Assembly (NCBI GenBank): GCA_037481875.1
Contig: JBBFKY010000014.1
Coordinates: 1-64,000, forward strand
DNA: 64,000 nt
Reading direction: 5' to 3'
Origin: Desulfosoma sp.
GTDB lineage: Bacteria; Desulfobacterota; Syntrophobacteria; Syntrophobacterales; DSM-9756
Shown here: positions 36,441 through 46,091 of the stretch, piece by piece
Layout of the letters: the number at the start of each line of letters is the position of its first letter
Position numbering within the stretch: position 1 is the first letter of the stretch
Translations under genes and position numbers: made by a program
Notes under the pieces: model-generated
The model's database searches: none
The model's input: the letters and a program-made list of their open reading frames with translations, nothing else
Told to the model about the DNA's origin: nothing

Positions 36441-36574
36441 CGGCGGCAAAAGCTGCCGCGATACCCAAGGAGATTTCTATGAGTGCGAAGGAAAGCCGAA
36501 GAAGGTGCCCGATCACAGCGGGAATGACCGGCAACCCAAGCCGGATGGTGGAGGGGTGCACGCATGCTCCATAA
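36441..36574 (+). other. hairpin, strong SD and 31-codon ORF of unknown nature
   Basis: A 7-bp stem, CGGCGGC and GCTGCCG with an AAAA loop (about 36441-36458), precedes AAGGAG (36468-36473) and ATG 36479. The ORF encodes 31 residues starting MSAKESRRRCPITAGMTGNP and is closed by TAA. The SD is among the best in this part of the window. It lies in the 385-base gap between rmuC and the SOD gene. A minus-strand frame across the same bases encodes a hydrophobic peptide (IPAVIGHLLRLSFALIEISL), so coding strand is not certain. Confidence 0.3.
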
Positions 36575-36779
36575 GAGGACCTTGGTTTCGAAGTGACTTT
36601 CAATGCCCGGTTTCGATAGGGCTCACGGGGTCTCACAAGGGTAAAACCACAATTTGCAACGCCAGAGGGGGTCGTCTTCCAGAAAAGCGTGCGTTATGAT
36701 CCATGGTAAATTTCGGCTTGAAACGGTGAAAGGACAGCCTTGGTCAGCACCACGAAAGAGACGCCGATGGAGGTGAACC

Positions 36780-37505
36780 ATGATGATTCAGATCCGAGAG
36801 GGAATGAGTCGCCGCACGTTTGTTCAGGGTGTCACGCTGGGAGCCGCCCTGCTGGCTATGCCGGGTGCGATCAGGCCCGTTATGGCCCAGGCGGGCGGTA
36901 AGGGTTCGGCTTGGGACGTGCCTCCTTTGCCGTATGAGGAATGCGCCCTGGAACCCTATCTTTCCGCCAAAACCCTGTCTTTTCATTTCGGGAAACATCA
37001 TCAAGGCTATGCCTCGAAGCTCAAGGAATTGGTGCAAGGAACCCCTTTTGCGGCCATGAGCCTGGAAGACATCATAAAAACCACGGCGGGCCAAGCGAAT
37101 CATCAGGCCATCTTTAACAATGCGGCCCAAGTCTGGAACCATACCTTTTACTGGCGAAGCATGAAGCCTAAGGGTGGGGGAGAACCCGAAGTGGCTTTGA
37201 TGCAAAGGTTTATTAAGGATTTCGGAAGTTTTCAGGCATTTAAAGAACAGCTTCGCACCGCCGCTTTGGGGGTGTTCGGCAGCGGCTGGGCATGGCTTGT
37301 GGAGGATGGCGGCGTTCTGAAGATTGTCCAAACTTCCAACGCGGACACCCCCATCGCTCACGGGCAAAAGCCCTTGCTCACCATCGATGTTTGGGAACAT
37401 GCCTATTACCTGGATTACCAAAACCGTCGAACGGACTATGTTCAGGCCTTTCTGGAACACTTGGTGGACTGGTCCTTTGTGGAAAAAAACCTCACTTCCG
37501 CTTGA
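36780..37505 (+). CDS. sodB: exported iron/manganese superoxide dismutase
   Basis: 241 residues from ATG 36780 after GGAGG. The N-terminus [21 protein letters not shown] (starting at the third Met of the ORF) is a twin-arginine signal (SRRTFVQ), so the enzyme should be exported folded to the periplasm. The mature part has the metal ligands of Fe/Mn SODs: His in [12 protein letters not shown], His in [11 protein letters not shown], Asp and His in [24 protein letters not shown] is also typical. It converts superoxide to peroxide and oxygen, which fits an anaerobe exposed to occasional oxygen. It stands alone; a perfect 9-bp hairpin lies about 105 bases after the stop. Confidence 0.93.
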   Translation: MMIQIREGMSRRTFVQGVTLGAALLAMPGAIRPVMAQAGGKGSAWDVPPLPYEECALEPYLSAKTLSFHFGKHHQGYASKLKELVQGTPFAAMSLEDIIKTTAGQANHQAIFNNAAQVWNHTFYWRSMKPKGGGEPEVALMQRFIKDFGSFQAFKEQLRTAALGVFGSGWAWLVEDGGVLKIVQTSNADTPIAHGQKPLLTIDVWEHAYYLDYQNRRTDYVQAFLEHLVDWSFVEKNLTSA

Positions 37506-37610
37506 TGGACTTTAGACCCGAACCTTTGGGATCCCAAAAAAGAGCCGCTGCGGCACGGTCGATTCCGCCAACACAAAGAGAACTCGAAACGAAGAAGCCT
37601 ACGTGGACAA

Positions 37611-37636
37611 GGCTTGGGTATTGGAACACCCAAGCC
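37611..37636 (+). terminator. hairpin after sod, terminator-like
   Basis: Perfect 9-bp stem GGCTTGGGT (37611-37619) and ACCCAAGCC (37628-37636) with an 8-base loop. It is followed only by TTGAG, so it lacks a proper U-tract. It could end the sod transcript or just stabilise its 3' end. The rest of 37506-37855 shows no gene. Confidence 0.45.
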
Positions 37637-37855
37637 TTGAGTAGGGATAGGTTGAGGTTCATGGTTTAACGGCTATGCCTGACCGCCAGACTCCATGCGT
37701 CGGCTTGACATCAATCGATCGGGACTTCATAGTGGTTGCCATCGAGCACGAAAGGGCCTCGAGGCCTTGGTTGAGGAAAGTGACGATCTTTTTGAGGCCA
37801 ACGTGGACACATCAAGCCGAAGAAATTCGTGGGGGACTTTGAGGAGGGATGATAC

Positions 37856-38635
37856 ATGCTGAAGGCGGCCTTTGTGGTGGCACGGGATATTCCCGATTTG
37901 TGGTATCAGCTTGTGCGCAAGGCTGTGGAAGAAGGCCGCGAGTACAAGGTCGAAAGGGGAAGTACACCCACGAAGCGTTGGGAACTGGATTTCGTTTCCG
38001 CTCAGATCACGCACCCGGGGACACGCCCTCTGGAACCCGATATTCCACCCGGGCTGGGAATTCCCAACCCTGTGGAACCGGGCTATGCGGAGAAGTATCT
38101 TCCTTACTACATGACGGATGTGGCCCAGCCCGGAGAACATTACACGTACGGGCAGGATTTGGCGTGGCAGATCGAATGGGTTATCGATTACTACCGTAAA
38201 AACGGGCCGGGCACCAAGCACTGTTACATGACCGTGGGACGTCCCGAAAGCCTGTTCTTTTATGACGAATCCGTGGACTACGAAGAAGTGATACGCGTGG
38301 CCGACCGAGCTACGGGAAAGGTCCTGAGCACGCGTAGAATTTCCAACGAATTCAACAGAAAGGAACCTGGAACAACCCAATGCCTACGAGGTGTGGACAC
38401 GGCCATAAAATACGGCAAGCTGCATTTCAGCCTTCATTTTCGCAGCTGGAACCTGTGGAACGGACTTCCGGCCAATCTAGCCTGCCTGCAGTTGGTCAAA
38501 GAATACATGGCCCAGCAAATCGGCGTCGAAGACGGTGAGATGTTCGTCACGTGCCTGAAACTGGGCCTGGCGGAAGCCTACTTTGACCTGGCGCGGCTGC
38601 GCCTTTACCTCAACACGCCTCGAGAAACGTCTTAA
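37856..38635 (+). CDS. thymidylate synthase, archaeal-type ThyA homologue
   Basis: 259 residues, starting at ATG 37856 after GAGGAGGG. The C-terminal half contains [21 protein letters not shown] followed by [26 protein letters not shown]. This matches the archaeal branch of thymidylate synthase, with the Cys of QCLR as the probable dUMP nucleophile and [13 protein letters not shown] as the phosphate and uracil-binding stretch (QRSCD..G.PFNIA in bacterial ThyA). It would methylate dUMP to dTMP with a folate. In archaea the folate may be a tetrahydromethanopterin-type cofactor; the cofactor here is not known. The gene ends 4 bases inside the convergent ybjQ gene. A family relative with another role cannot be excluded. 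Confidence 0.75.
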   Translation: MLKAAFVVARDIPDLWYQLVRKAVEEGREYKVERGSTPTKRWELDFVSAQITHPGTRPLEPDIPPGLGIPNPVEPGYAEKYLPYYMTDVAQPGEHYTYGQDLAWQIEWVIDYYRKNGPGTKHCYMTVGRPESLFFYDESVDYEEVIRVADRATGKVLSTRRISNEFNRKEPGTTQCLRGVDTAIKYGKLHFSLHFRSWNLWNGLPANLACLQLVKEYMAQQIGVEDGEMFVTCLKLGLAEAYFDLARLRLYLNTPRETS

Positions 38636-38952
38636 CCCAGCCGCACCGCCGTGCCGCTGACACTCACCATGAGCATGCCGTTTTTTTCGCCAAGCACCTC
38701 ATAATCGATGTCGACCCCGACAACCGCGTCCGCCCCTAAACTCAGAGCGGATGCCTTCAACTCTTCAAAGGCCGTCTCACGCGCCTTGCGCAATTCTTTT
38801 TCGTAAGCCGCCGACCGTCCACCTACGATGTCGCGAATACCGGCGAAAAAATCCCGAAAAACGTTGGCCCCCATGATGGCTTCGCCCGTAACGATGCCTA
38901 GATAGGCCGTGATCTTGCGCCCTTCCACATTGGGAGTCGTGGTGAGAATCAT
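38632..38952 (-). CDS. YbjQ/UPF0145 family protein
   Basis: 106 residues with the full family pattern: [64 protein letters not shown] and [13 protein letters not shown]. The family (heavy-metal-binding domain, DUF74) forms small homo-oligomers, and its function is not firmly known. The gene converges with the thymidylate synthase gene and overlaps its end by 4 bases. Upstream it faces the divergent Tim44-like gene. Confidence 0.9.
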   Translation of the reverse strand: MILTTTPNVEGRKITAYLGIVTGEAIMGANVFRDFFAGIRDIVGGRSAAYEKELRKARETAFEELKASALSLGADAVVGVDIDYEVLGEKNGMLMVSVSGTAVRLG

Positions 38953-39092
38953 GGGAAAAACCTCCGTTCGATTGGGGTTGCTCTGCCTGTCTTTCTTGGT
39001 TATTTTGCTTCGTAGAAAATCGAGTTGAGGAAGACAAGAGGTTTTCGATTTCTGAACAAAGATTCTTGGGGTGAGAGGGAAAAAGTAGAAAC

Positions 39093-39992
39093 ATGAATCG
39101 GAAGGGCATACTTATTCTGTGCGTTTTGTTTGTCTTGGGTTTTTTCCTATGGAACCTTTGGGCTGATGTGGCGGAAGCGGCACGGTTCGGGGGAGGAAAA
39201 TCTTTCGGAAGCCGTCCCAGTTATCAGCGGAGTGCTCCAGCGCCTTCCACGCCTTACGGCACCCCCAAAAGGGATAGCGGATTAACCAGCCGTGAAACCG
39301 TGCCTGGATCGCCTCTAGGATCGGCGGGCCGTTCCTGGGGAGGGATGCTGGGAGGCCTCCTTTTGGGAGGGCTTATTGGATCCCTTCTCTTCGGTGGAGC
39401 TCATGCCTGGGGTGGGCCTAGTCTTTTGGATCTTCTTGTGATCGGCGGCGGGCTGTTTCTTCTGTTTCGGTTTTTGAAAGCGAGGCGCCTGGCGACGTCA
39501 TCGGCTACAGGTTTTAACCTATCCGGCTCACCCACATGGCCCGGCGCCGGAACGACTTCAGAAGCCGAGGAAAACGAAGACTTTATGCGCAAGACGGAAC
39601 CGAGCCCGGCAGGGCGGGCGTTTCCCGAAGATTTTGATACTCAGGGGTTTATAGAAAAAGCCAAAAACCTTTATGTGCAGCTGCAGGAAGCCTGGGATCG
39701 GAGGGACCTCAAGACCATTCGGTCTTTGGTTTCGCCCGAAGTTTTTGAAGAAATTCAGCGTCAAGCCCAGGAGGACCCTCAGCCGAGCCACACACACCTT
39801 TTGTGGATTCAACCTGAGCTCTTGGAGGTTCGGGATATGGACGGCCATACGGTGGCTTCGGTGCTCTTTGACGTGATGATGAGGGAAACGGACGAGGAAA
39901 TGGCCAAACAGGTTCGTGAGTTGTGGCACTTTCGGCGCCAGGGGACTCCGGATGCCTGGATTGTGGAAGGATTGCAGCAGGTGGCCGGGTAG
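39093..39992 (+). CDS. Tim44-like domain membrane protein
   Basis: 299 residues. A signal/anchor segment (about 5-22, [25 protein letters not shown]) is followed by a Gly/Ser/Pro-rich stretch ([21 protein letters not shown]) and two Gly-rich hydrophobic segments (about 88-130). A C-terminal Tim44-like domain spans about 185-298 ([39 protein letters not shown], ending [21 protein letters not shown]). Bacterial members are inner-membrane proteins of unclear role; some appear to bind membranes. A strong terminator follows. Confidence 0.85.
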   Translation: MNRKGILILCVLFVLGFFLWNLWADVAEAARFGGGKSFGSRPSYQRSAPAPSTPYGTPKRDSGLTSRETVPGSPLGSAGRSWGGMLGGLLLGGLIGSLLFGGAHAWGGPSLLDLLVIGGGLFLLFRFLKARRLATSSATGFNLSGSPTWPGAGTTSEAEENEDFMRKTEPSPAGRAFPEDFDTQGFIEKAKNLYVQLQEAWDRRDLKTIRSLVSPEVFEEIQRQAQEDPQPSHTHLLWIQPELLEVRDMDGHTVASVLFDVMMRETDEEMAKQVRELWHFRRQGTPDAWIVEGLQQVAG

Positions 39993-40037
39993 TTCTCCGT
40001 TTGTCGTTCGATTTCGATTCTCAGTAAGCCTAAAAAG

Positions 40038-40070
40038 GCCCTCGGCATGGCTCGGTGCCGAGGGCTTTTT
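40038..40070 (+). terminator. rho-independent terminator after the Tim44-like gene
   Basis: Perfect 10-bp stem GCCCTCGGCA (40038-40047) and TGCCGAGGGC (40056-40065), 8-base loop, followed by TTTTT. AAAAA precedes the stem, so it may work in both directions. Confidence 0.92.
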
Positions 40071-40226
40071 GCGTGATGAAAAATTTGTTTTCCTTCCCGT
40101 TGTCCTCGCACTAGGCAGGACATGACCCTCTCTGCTATAGTCTCCCGCCGAACTTCGGGCCTTCGGCCTGTTTCTTCAGTATTGCTTACATATCTTTCAA
40201 CCCAGGATCGGAAAGGAGGTTTTCCC

Positions 40227-43200
40227 ATGCCCAGAAGACAGGACATTCACAAGGTGTTGATTATCGGGTCGGGACCCATTGTCATCGGTCAAGCGTGCGA
40301 ATTTGACTATTCGGGAACCCAGGCCTGTAAAGCCTTACGGAAGCTTGGTTACGAGATCGTGTTAGTGAATTCCAATCCCGCCACCATCATGACGGACCCA
40401 GGTATGGCTGATGTGACCTACCTGGAACCGCTTACGGTGGAATATCTGGAAAAGATTATTGCCAAGGAACGACCCGATGCGGTTCTGCCCAACCTAGGCG
40501 GTCAGACGGGTTTGAACCTCACGGCTCAGCTTCATCGACAGGGTATTCTGGATCGTTACGGAGTGCGCATCATCGGTGTGCAGGCTGATGCCATTGAACG
40601 TGGAGAAGACCGAATCGCCTTTAAGGAAACCATGAATCGTTTGGGGATTGAAATGCCTCGAAGCCGACCGGCGTTCAGTGTGCAGGAGGCGGAAGAGATC
40701 GCATCTGAATTAGGCTATCCGGTGGTCATTCGACCGGCCTACACCTTGGGCGGCACTGGAGGCGGCTTGGTCTACAATGTGGAAGAATTGCGTACCGTGG
40801 CCGGCCGTGGACTCGCCGCCAGTATGGTCGGGCAGATTCTTGTGGAAGAATCGGTGTTGGGCTGGGAGGAACTGGAGCTGGAAGTGGTCCGTGACAGCAA
40901 GGGTCAGTGCATCACCGTGTGTTTTATTGAAAATGTGGACGCCATGGGCGTGCATACGGGCGATTCCTTTTGCACGGCCCCCATGCTGACCATTGACCCG
41001 GCCCTGCAGAGACGCTTGCAGGAGGCAAGCTATGCCATTGTGCAAGCCATCGAAGTGATCGGTGGCACCAATATTCAATTTGCGCACGACCCTAAGACGG
41101 GCCGCGTGGTGGTCATCGAAATCAACCCGAGAACATCCAGATCATCGGCACTGGCGTCCAAAGCCACCGGATTTCCTATCGCCCTGATTTCGGCCATGTT
41201 GGCCGCCGGGGTCACTTTGGACGAAATTCCCTACTGGAAGGAAGGCACTCTGGAAAAATACGCCCCCTGGGGGGATTACGTCGTGGTCAAGTTTGCTCGA
41301 TGGGCCTTTGAAAAGTTCCCTGGATCCTTGGACAAACTGGGGACTCAGATGCGGGCCGTGGGCGAAGTGATGAGTATCGGCAAGAATTTCAAGGAAGCTT
41401 TTCAGAAAGCGGTGCGATCTCTGGAAATCGGCCGTTATGGTCTGGGATTTGCTCGAGACTTTCATACCAAGACCCTGGAAGAACTCCTGGCCATGCTAGG
41501 GGAACCCAGCAGCGAAAGATATTTCCTTATCTACGAAGCTTTGCGCCGAGGGGCGGACATTCAAACCCTTTATGAAAAGACCCATGTCAAACCCTATTTT
41601 CTGGAACAGATTCGGGAATTGGTGCTTTTGGAAGAAGAGATCCTTTCCTATCGAGGAAAGGACCTTCCGGCAGAGCTGCTACGCCGCGCCAAACAGGACG
41701 GCTTCAGTGATCGTTACCTGGCAAAGCTCTTGAACATTCCCGAAACGACTATTCGAGCACGACGCAAAGAATTGGGGATCGTTCAGGGTTGGCAGATTCT
41801 TCCCGTAAGCGGCGTGGAAAACGCCGCATATTACTATTCCACGTACAACGCGCCCGATCAGGTCCAAACCAGTGACCGGCCTAAGGTCATGGTGCTTGGA
41901 GGAGGCCCCAACCGCATCGGCCAGGGTATTGAGTTCGACTACTGTTGTGTCCATGCGGCCTTTGCTCTGCGGGATTTGGGTTATGAAACCATCATGGTCA
42001 ACTGCAATCCCGAAACGGTCTCCACGGATTATGACACCTCGGACAAGTTGTACTTTGAACCTGTCACCGTTGAAGACGTGCTGGCCATTTATGAAAAGGA
42101 AAAACCCATCGGGGTTGTGGTTCAGTTTGGTGGACAAACACCGCTCAATATCGCTCGAGAGCTGGCCGAAGCGGGCGTGAACATTTTGGGGACGTCTCCC
42201 GAGGCCATCGACTTGGCGGAAGATCGAGACCGTTTTCGAAAGCGTATGGAAACCCTAGGTATTCCCATGCCGGAGTCGGGCATGGCCGCCACCTTGGAAG
42301 AAGCCTTGGAAGTCGCCAAACGTATCGGATACCCTCTGATGGTTCGGCCGTCCTATGTGTTGGGAGGGCGAGGTATGGAAGTGGTCTACGATGAGGAGAT
42401 GCTTCGCGAATACGTGTTGGCGGCCGTGGGGGTAACACCGGATCGCCCCATCCTCATCGATCGTTTTTTGGAAGACGCCATCGAGGCGGAAGCCGACGCC
42501 CTTGCCGATGGAAAAGACGCCTTTGTGCCGGCGGTTATGGAACATATTGAAAGGGCCGGCATTCATTCCGGAGATTCCGCGTGCGTCATTCCTCCTATCA
42601 GCATTCCCACTCGTCATGTGGAAACCATTCGAGAATACACCCGACGCATCGCCATTGAGCTCAATGTCGTCGGGCTTATGAACATTCAGTACGCCATCGC
42701 CAAAGACAAGGTTTACGTGTTGGAAGCCAACCCTCGTGCCTCCCGAACGGTGCCTTTGGTGTCCAAGGTGTGTAACGTTCCCATGGCCCGCCTGGCGACA
42801 CAGATTATGCTGGGCAAATCCTTGGCGGAATTGGGCCTTTCTTCGACGCGCATCCTGACCCATTTCGGGGTTAAAGAATCCGTCTTTCCTTTCAACATGT
42901 TTCCGGAAGTGGATCCAGTGCTGGGCCCCGAAATGCGCTCGACGGGCGAAGTGTTGGGTTTGGCGGAATCCTTTGGGCTGGCCTTTTTTAAAGCGGAGGA
43001 TGCGGCGATGCAACGCTTGCCTGAAGACGGCTGTGTGCTCTTTACCGTCACCGATAAAGACAAGCCGGCCGCCTTGGAAGTGGCCAAGAGATTTCATCAG
43101 ATGGGGTTCCGTATTCGCGCCACACGCGGCACTTATCGCTTCTTTAAGGAAAACGGGCTCCCCTGCGAACCAATCGACAAAATGCACGAAGGACGTCCTA

Positions 43201-43430
43201 ACATCGTGGATGCCGTGAAAAACGGTGAAATTCAGCTGGTTGTCAACACACCCAGCGGACGACGCAGTGAACATGACGATTCTTACATTCGCAAGGCCGC
43301 CGTGAAATTCAAGGTGCCGTATATCACGACCATTGCGGCGGCCGAAGCGGCGGCACGAGGAATCGAGGCGTGGCGCCGTGGACACGGTGAGGTGAAATCG
43401 CTTCAGGAATACCATGCGGCCATTCGATGA
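40227..43430 (+). CDS. carB: carbamoyl-phosphate synthase large subunit
   Basis: 1067 residues from ATG 40227, which follows AAAGGAGG; the open frame extends 35 codons upstream without a signal. Two homologous halves are complete. The first ATP-grasp half starts MPRRQDIHKVLIIGSGPIVIGQACEFDYSG and has RPAYTLGGTGGG. The second begins KVMVLGGGPNRIGQGIEFDYCC and has RPSYVLGGRGMEVVYD. The C-terminal allosteric MGS-like domain (about 940-1067) has KRFHQMGFRIRATRGTYRF and VVNTPSGRRSEHDDSYIRKAA. It makes carbamoyl phosphate from bicarbonate, glutamine-derived ammonia and two ATP for arginine and pyrimidine synthesis. carA is not adjacent. Length is normal for the family. Confidence 0.98.
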   Translation: MPRRQDIHKVLIIGSGPIVIGQACEFDYSGTQACKALRKLGYEIVLVNSNPATIMTDPGMADVTYLEPLTVEYLEKIIAKERPDAVLPNLGGQTGLNLTAQLHRQGILDRYGVRIIGVQADAIERGEDRIAFKETMNRLGIEMPRSRPAFSVQEAEEIASELGYPVVIRPAYTLGGTGGGLVYNVEELRTVAGRGLAASMVGQILVEESVLGWEELELEVVRDSKGQCITVCFIENVDAMGVHTGDSFCTAPMLTIDPALQRRLQEASYAIVQAIEVIGGTNIQFAHDPKTGRVVVIEINPRTSRSSALASKATGFPIALISAMLAAGVTLDEIPYWKEGTLEKYAPWGDYVVVKFARWAFEKFPGSLDKLGTQMRAVGEVMSIGKNFKEAFQKAVRSLEIGRYGLGFARDFHTKTLEELLAMLGEPSSERYFLIYEALRRGADIQTLYEKTHVKPYFLEQIRELVLLEEEILSYRGKDLPAELLRRAKQDGFSDRYLAKLLNIPETTIRARRKELGIVQGWQILPVSGVENAAYYYSTYNAPDQVQTSDRPKVMVLGGGPNRIGQGIEFDYCCVHAAFALRDLGYETIMVNCNPETVSTDYDTSDKLYFEPVTVEDVLAIYEKEKPIGVVVQFGGQTPLNIARELAEAGVNILGTSPEAIDLAEDRDRFRKRMETLGIPMPESGMAATLEEALEVAKRIGYPLMVRPSYVLGGRGMEVVYDEEMLREYVLAAVGVTPDRPILIDRFLEDAIEAEADALADGKDAFVPAVMEHIERAGIHSGDSACVIPPISIPTRHVETIREYTRRIAIELNVVGLMNIQYAIAKDKVYVLEANPRASRTVPLVSKVCNVPMARLATQIMLGKSLAELGLSSTRILTHFGVKESVFPFNMFPEVDPVLGPEMRSTGEVLGLAESFGLAFFKAEDAAMQRLPEDGCVLFTVTDKDKPAALEVAKRFHQMGFRIRATRGTYRFFKENGLPCEPIDKMHEGRPNIVDAVKNGEIQLVVNTPSGRRSEHDDSYIRKAAVKFKVPYITTIAAAEAAARGIEAWRRGHGEVKSLQEYHAAIR

Positions 43431-43472
43431 TCCTTGAGCCGGTCTTAGGCTGAACACGCACGGAGACGGGAC

Positions 43473-44798
43473 ATGGAAGGTGTTTTTCGAGTGGGGCTTA
43501 AGAGGTACGAGGAGCCCTGTCGTTCGGTGGTCGAGGTGGTGGAAGCAGCCGGAGGTTTTGGTTCCGTAGGGGCGGCGACCCGTGCTTTTGTGAAACCGAA
43601 CGTGGTTTGTTGGACTTCGGCAACGCCCTTTCCCAAATGGGGTGTGATCACCACGAGTCGGGTTGTGGAAGACGTGGTGCGCTGCCTCAAGGACGCGGGT
43701 GTCGGTACCATCGTCCTGGGGGAAGGACTCGTGAATTTAAACCCCAAAGACAAAGGCTTGGCGGAAAGAGCCTTCCGTGCTTTGGGCTATGAGACGCTGG
43801 CGCGGCGTTACGGAATCCAGGTGGTGGATGTGTTTCAAAGACCGTTTCGTAAGGTGTCTGTCGGCGACGGTGTGGAACTGGCCTTCAATGTGGACGCTTT
43901 GGAAAGCGATCTCATTGTGAACCTTCCCGTGCTCAAAACCCATGCCCAGACCGTGGTAAGTCTGGGGATCAAGAACCTGAAAGGGCTCATCGATTTGGCC
44001 TCGCGCAAGCGCTGCCACAGCCCGAATCCCGAGTGGAACCTTCATCGCATGGTCGCCGCTTTGCCCAAAGGCCTTCCTCCCGTTTTTACCGTCATCGACG
44101 GTATCTACAGCAACGAACGAGGGCCGGGCTTTGATGGCACGGCCCATCGCATGAATGTTCTCGTGGCTTCTCGGGATTTGCTTTCGGCGGACCTGGTGGG
44201 GGCGGCTCTGTTGGGATATGAGGCTCACCAGGTTCCGCACCTGGAGTGGGCGACGAAAGAGGCCGGCCGACCGGGGGATCTTTCCGACGTTATGGTGTGC
44301 GGAGAATCCCTGGAATCTTTACGACACCCTCACGCCTACGCCTTTGAATATACTCCGGACGGATCCCTGCCCAAGGTCATGGCCGGTTTCGGGATTCAAG
44401 GCATAACCTATCGCAAATACGATGAGACCTTGTGTACCTATTGTTCGTTTCTGAACGGACTGATACTCACGGCGGTGGCTCGAGCCTGGCAAGGGACCCC
44501 TTGGGACGATGTGGAGGTGCTCACCGGCAAAGCCATGGATCCCACACCGGGGAAAAAGCATACCATTTTGCTTGGTCGATGCATGACGAAACGGCATCGG
44601 AACAACCGGGCCATGGTCCATGCCCTGCCCGTACCGGGATGTCCTCCGGAACCTGCGGCGATCGCCCACGCCTTCCATGAAGCCGGTATTCTTCTGGACC
44701 CGGCCGTCCTGGAAAGTTATGCCGTGTACCCAGGAAGGTTTCTCAAAAGATACGCCGAAATGCCGGAATTCGAGGAAGCCTTTTACCAGGTAACGTAA
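43473..44798 (+). CDS. DUF362 domain protein
   Basis: 441 residues starting MEGVFRVGLKRYEEPCRSVV. The DUF362 core is visible as AFVKPNVVCWTSATPFPKWGVITTSRVVEDVVRCLKDAGV, then LIVNLPVLKTHAQTVVSLGIKNLKGLID, and VIDGIYSNERGPGFDG. The C-terminal third (LCTYCSFLNGLILTAV, GKAMDPTPGKKHTILLGRCM) has a few cysteines but no complete ferredoxin motif, unlike many DUF362 proteins. The biochemical role is unknown; members occur often in anaerobes. It lies 42 bases after carB and may be read from the same transcript. Confidence 0.85.
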   Translation: MEGVFRVGLKRYEEPCRSVVEVVEAAGGFGSVGAATRAFVKPNVVCWTSATPFPKWGVITTSRVVEDVVRCLKDAGVGTIVLGEGLVNLNPKDKGLAERAFRALGYETLARRYGIQVVDVFQRPFRKVSVGDGVELAFNVDALESDLIVNLPVLKTHAQTVVSLGIKNLKGLIDLASRKRCHSPNPEWNLHRMVAALPKGLPPVFTVIDGIYSNERGPGFDGTAHRMNVLVASRDLLSADLVGAALLGYEAHQVPHLEWATKEAGRPGDLSDVMVCGESLESLRHPHAYAFEYTPDGSLPKVMAGFGIQGITYRKYDETLCTYCSFLNGLILTAVARAWQGTPWDDVEVLTGKAMDPTPGKKHTILLGRCMTKRHRNNRAMVHALPVPGCPPEPAAIAHAFHEAGILLDPAVLESYAVYPGRFLKRYAEMPEFEEAFYQVT

Positions 44799-44892
44799 AG
44801 TTTGAATGCCTTCCTAAGAATCAGACGCTGTGGAGGGAAAGCATGGGTCCTTACAGCCTGAAAAATCTTGACAGGGTCTCCAAGGTGAGGTG

Positions 44893-45282
44893 ATGGCTTC
44901 CAAGAAAATTCGGCTGAGCCGAAGAGAATTTGAAGAAGTCGTCGAAAGGGCTGTGTCGCGCATTCCTTGGGAAATTCGCCGGCACCTGGACAACGTGGTG
45001 ATTACGGTGGAACACCGGCCAAGTCCTGAGCTCCTTGAAGAGATGGGGCTTCCTTCCGGGGAGACCCTCTTGGGTCTTTATGACGGCGTGCCGCTTCCGG
45101 AACGCAGCCTTACCGAGCCTCCTCTGTACCCCGATACCATCTACATCTTTCAAGACCCTTTAGAAAGACTGTGCAGCACTCGGGAGGAACTCATCGAGGA
45201 AATCGAGCTCACCGTGGTTCATGAAATCGCCCATGCCTTTGGGATTAGTGACGAACACCTCGAAGAACTGGGTTACGGCTGA
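44893..45282 (+). CDS. small zincin-like metallopeptidase family protein
   Basis: 129 residues from ATG 44893 (GTG 44890 is possible) after AAGGTGAGG. The sequence carries the zincin motif HEIAHAFG, with ISDEHLEELGYG at the C-terminus giving a likely third ligand, and LLGLYDGVPLPERSL upstream. This is the short PF06262-type metallopeptidase family found in many bacteria; no substrate is established. The protein begins MASKKIRLSRREFEEVVERA and is soluble. Confidence 0.85.
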   Translation: MASKKIRLSRREFEEVVERAVSRIPWEIRRHLDNVVITVEHRPSPELLEEMGLPSGETLLGLYDGVPLPERSLTEPPLYPDTIYIFQDPLERLCSTREELIEEIELTVVHEIAHAFGISDEHLEELGYG

Positions 45283-45289
45283 AAAAAGA

Positions 45290-45319
45290 ACGACGCCCAT
45301 AAATCCTGGAGGGCGTCGT
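45290..45319 (-). terminator. rho-independent terminator between convergent genes
   Basis: Perfect 9-bp stem ACGACGCCC (45290-45298) and GGGCGTCGT (45311-45319), 12-base loop. On the minus strand it is followed by TCTTTTTT, so it mainly ends the minus-strand rhodanese transcript that stops at 45374. It may also end the plus-strand metallopeptidase transcript. Confidence 0.85.
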
Positions 45320-45373
45320 GACTAAAGCTCTGGACACACGCTCAGAGGGTGGGGGGAGCCAGTGTGGCCACGG

Positions 45374-45949
45374 TTACGGTTTGGGCATGAAAACCAGTTG
45401 AGGGTCCAAGTTATAGGTCCATGGAGCTCCCGAATTTTTCCAGCCGTTTTTCATGCGTTTACCATGGAAATAACTTTCCGTATCATTGATTTTGTCACCT
45501 TCAAAACCGTCCACGATGTTATAAACATTCGTAAAGCCGGCCGCCGCCATGCGTTCGATAGCCTTGGCACTACGATGGCCGGAACGGCACATGACCAGGA
45601 GAACGTCGTCAGACTGAAACCGCGCTTTGACTTGGGCTTCGAAGTTGGGATTGGGAACTAAAGGAAAATCCTTCTTCTCTTCGTTCCACTGACCGGCCCA
45701 AATTTCGGAAGGAATGTTCACGGCCATGGGCGGATGCCCGACAAAGACGTATTCTTCGGGCGTGCGCACATCGAGGATTTTTACCTTTTGAGGGTCGGCC
45801 TTCCACATTTCGTAGGCTTCCAGGGCAGTGACGTACTTGTTGAAACTGGTTCTTTTCTTTTCGTCGGAAGGCACATCGGCTGCGATGGCGCTCACGGTAA
45901 AGACCGTAATGACGAACACACAAACCCAAATCCAGACACGTTGTTTCAT
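45374..45949 (-). CDS. periplasmic single-domain rhodanese
   Basis: 191 residues from the ATG that reads MKQRVWIWVCVFVITVFTVS, placed after AGGAG. The signal peptide ends near AIAAD, so the protein is exported. One rhodanese domain (about 40-150) has KILDVRTPEEYVFVGHPPMAVNIP, the catalytic loop MCRSGHRSAKAI (active Cys about residue 121) and a C-terminal tail rich in Trp, Asn and Lys. The loop differs from that of the tandem rhodanese at 15721. Likely role: sulfane-sulfur transfer or storage in the periplasm. A TATAAT element lies upstream on the minus strand (about 45994-45989). Confidence 0.9.
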   Translation of the reverse strand: MKQRVWIWVCVFVITVFTVSAIAADVPSDEKKRTSFNKYVTALEAYEMWKADPQKVKILDVRTPEEYVFVGHPPMAVNIPSEIWAGQWNEEKKDFPLVPNPNFEAQVKARFQSDDVLLVMCRSGHRSAKAIERMAAAGFTNVYNIVDGFEGDKINDTESYFHGKRMKNGWKNSGAPWTYNLDPQLVFMPKP

Positions 45950-45988
45950 TTTTCCCACTCCTGTCTTTAAGTCCCCCCACACTTTTAC

Positions 45989-45994
45989 ATTATA
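45989..45994 (-). promoter_or_regulatory. candidate -10 element of the rhodanese promoter
   Basis: The minus strand reads TATAAT at 45994-45989, about 40 bases before the rhodanese ATG. A TTGAC half-element lies upstream, but at 20 rather than 17 bases. TTGAC and GTCAA (45996-46000 and 46016-46020) form an inverted repeat that could be an operator between the two divergent genes. Confidence 0.4.
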
Positions 45995-46091
45995 TTTGAC
46001 ACGATCTGTTGGCTAGTCAACAATCAAAGTTATAGAAGACTCAGTGGACATGGCACGATTCAAGACGGACTTATCGGTCGGGAGGTGTCTT

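Noticed and set aside
42255-43457. 400-codon open frame antisense to carB
   Set aside because: It mirrors codon bias of the intact carB gene, has no ribosome binding site and its peptide (rich in His, Phe, Gln) is typical of antisense frames in GC-rich genes.
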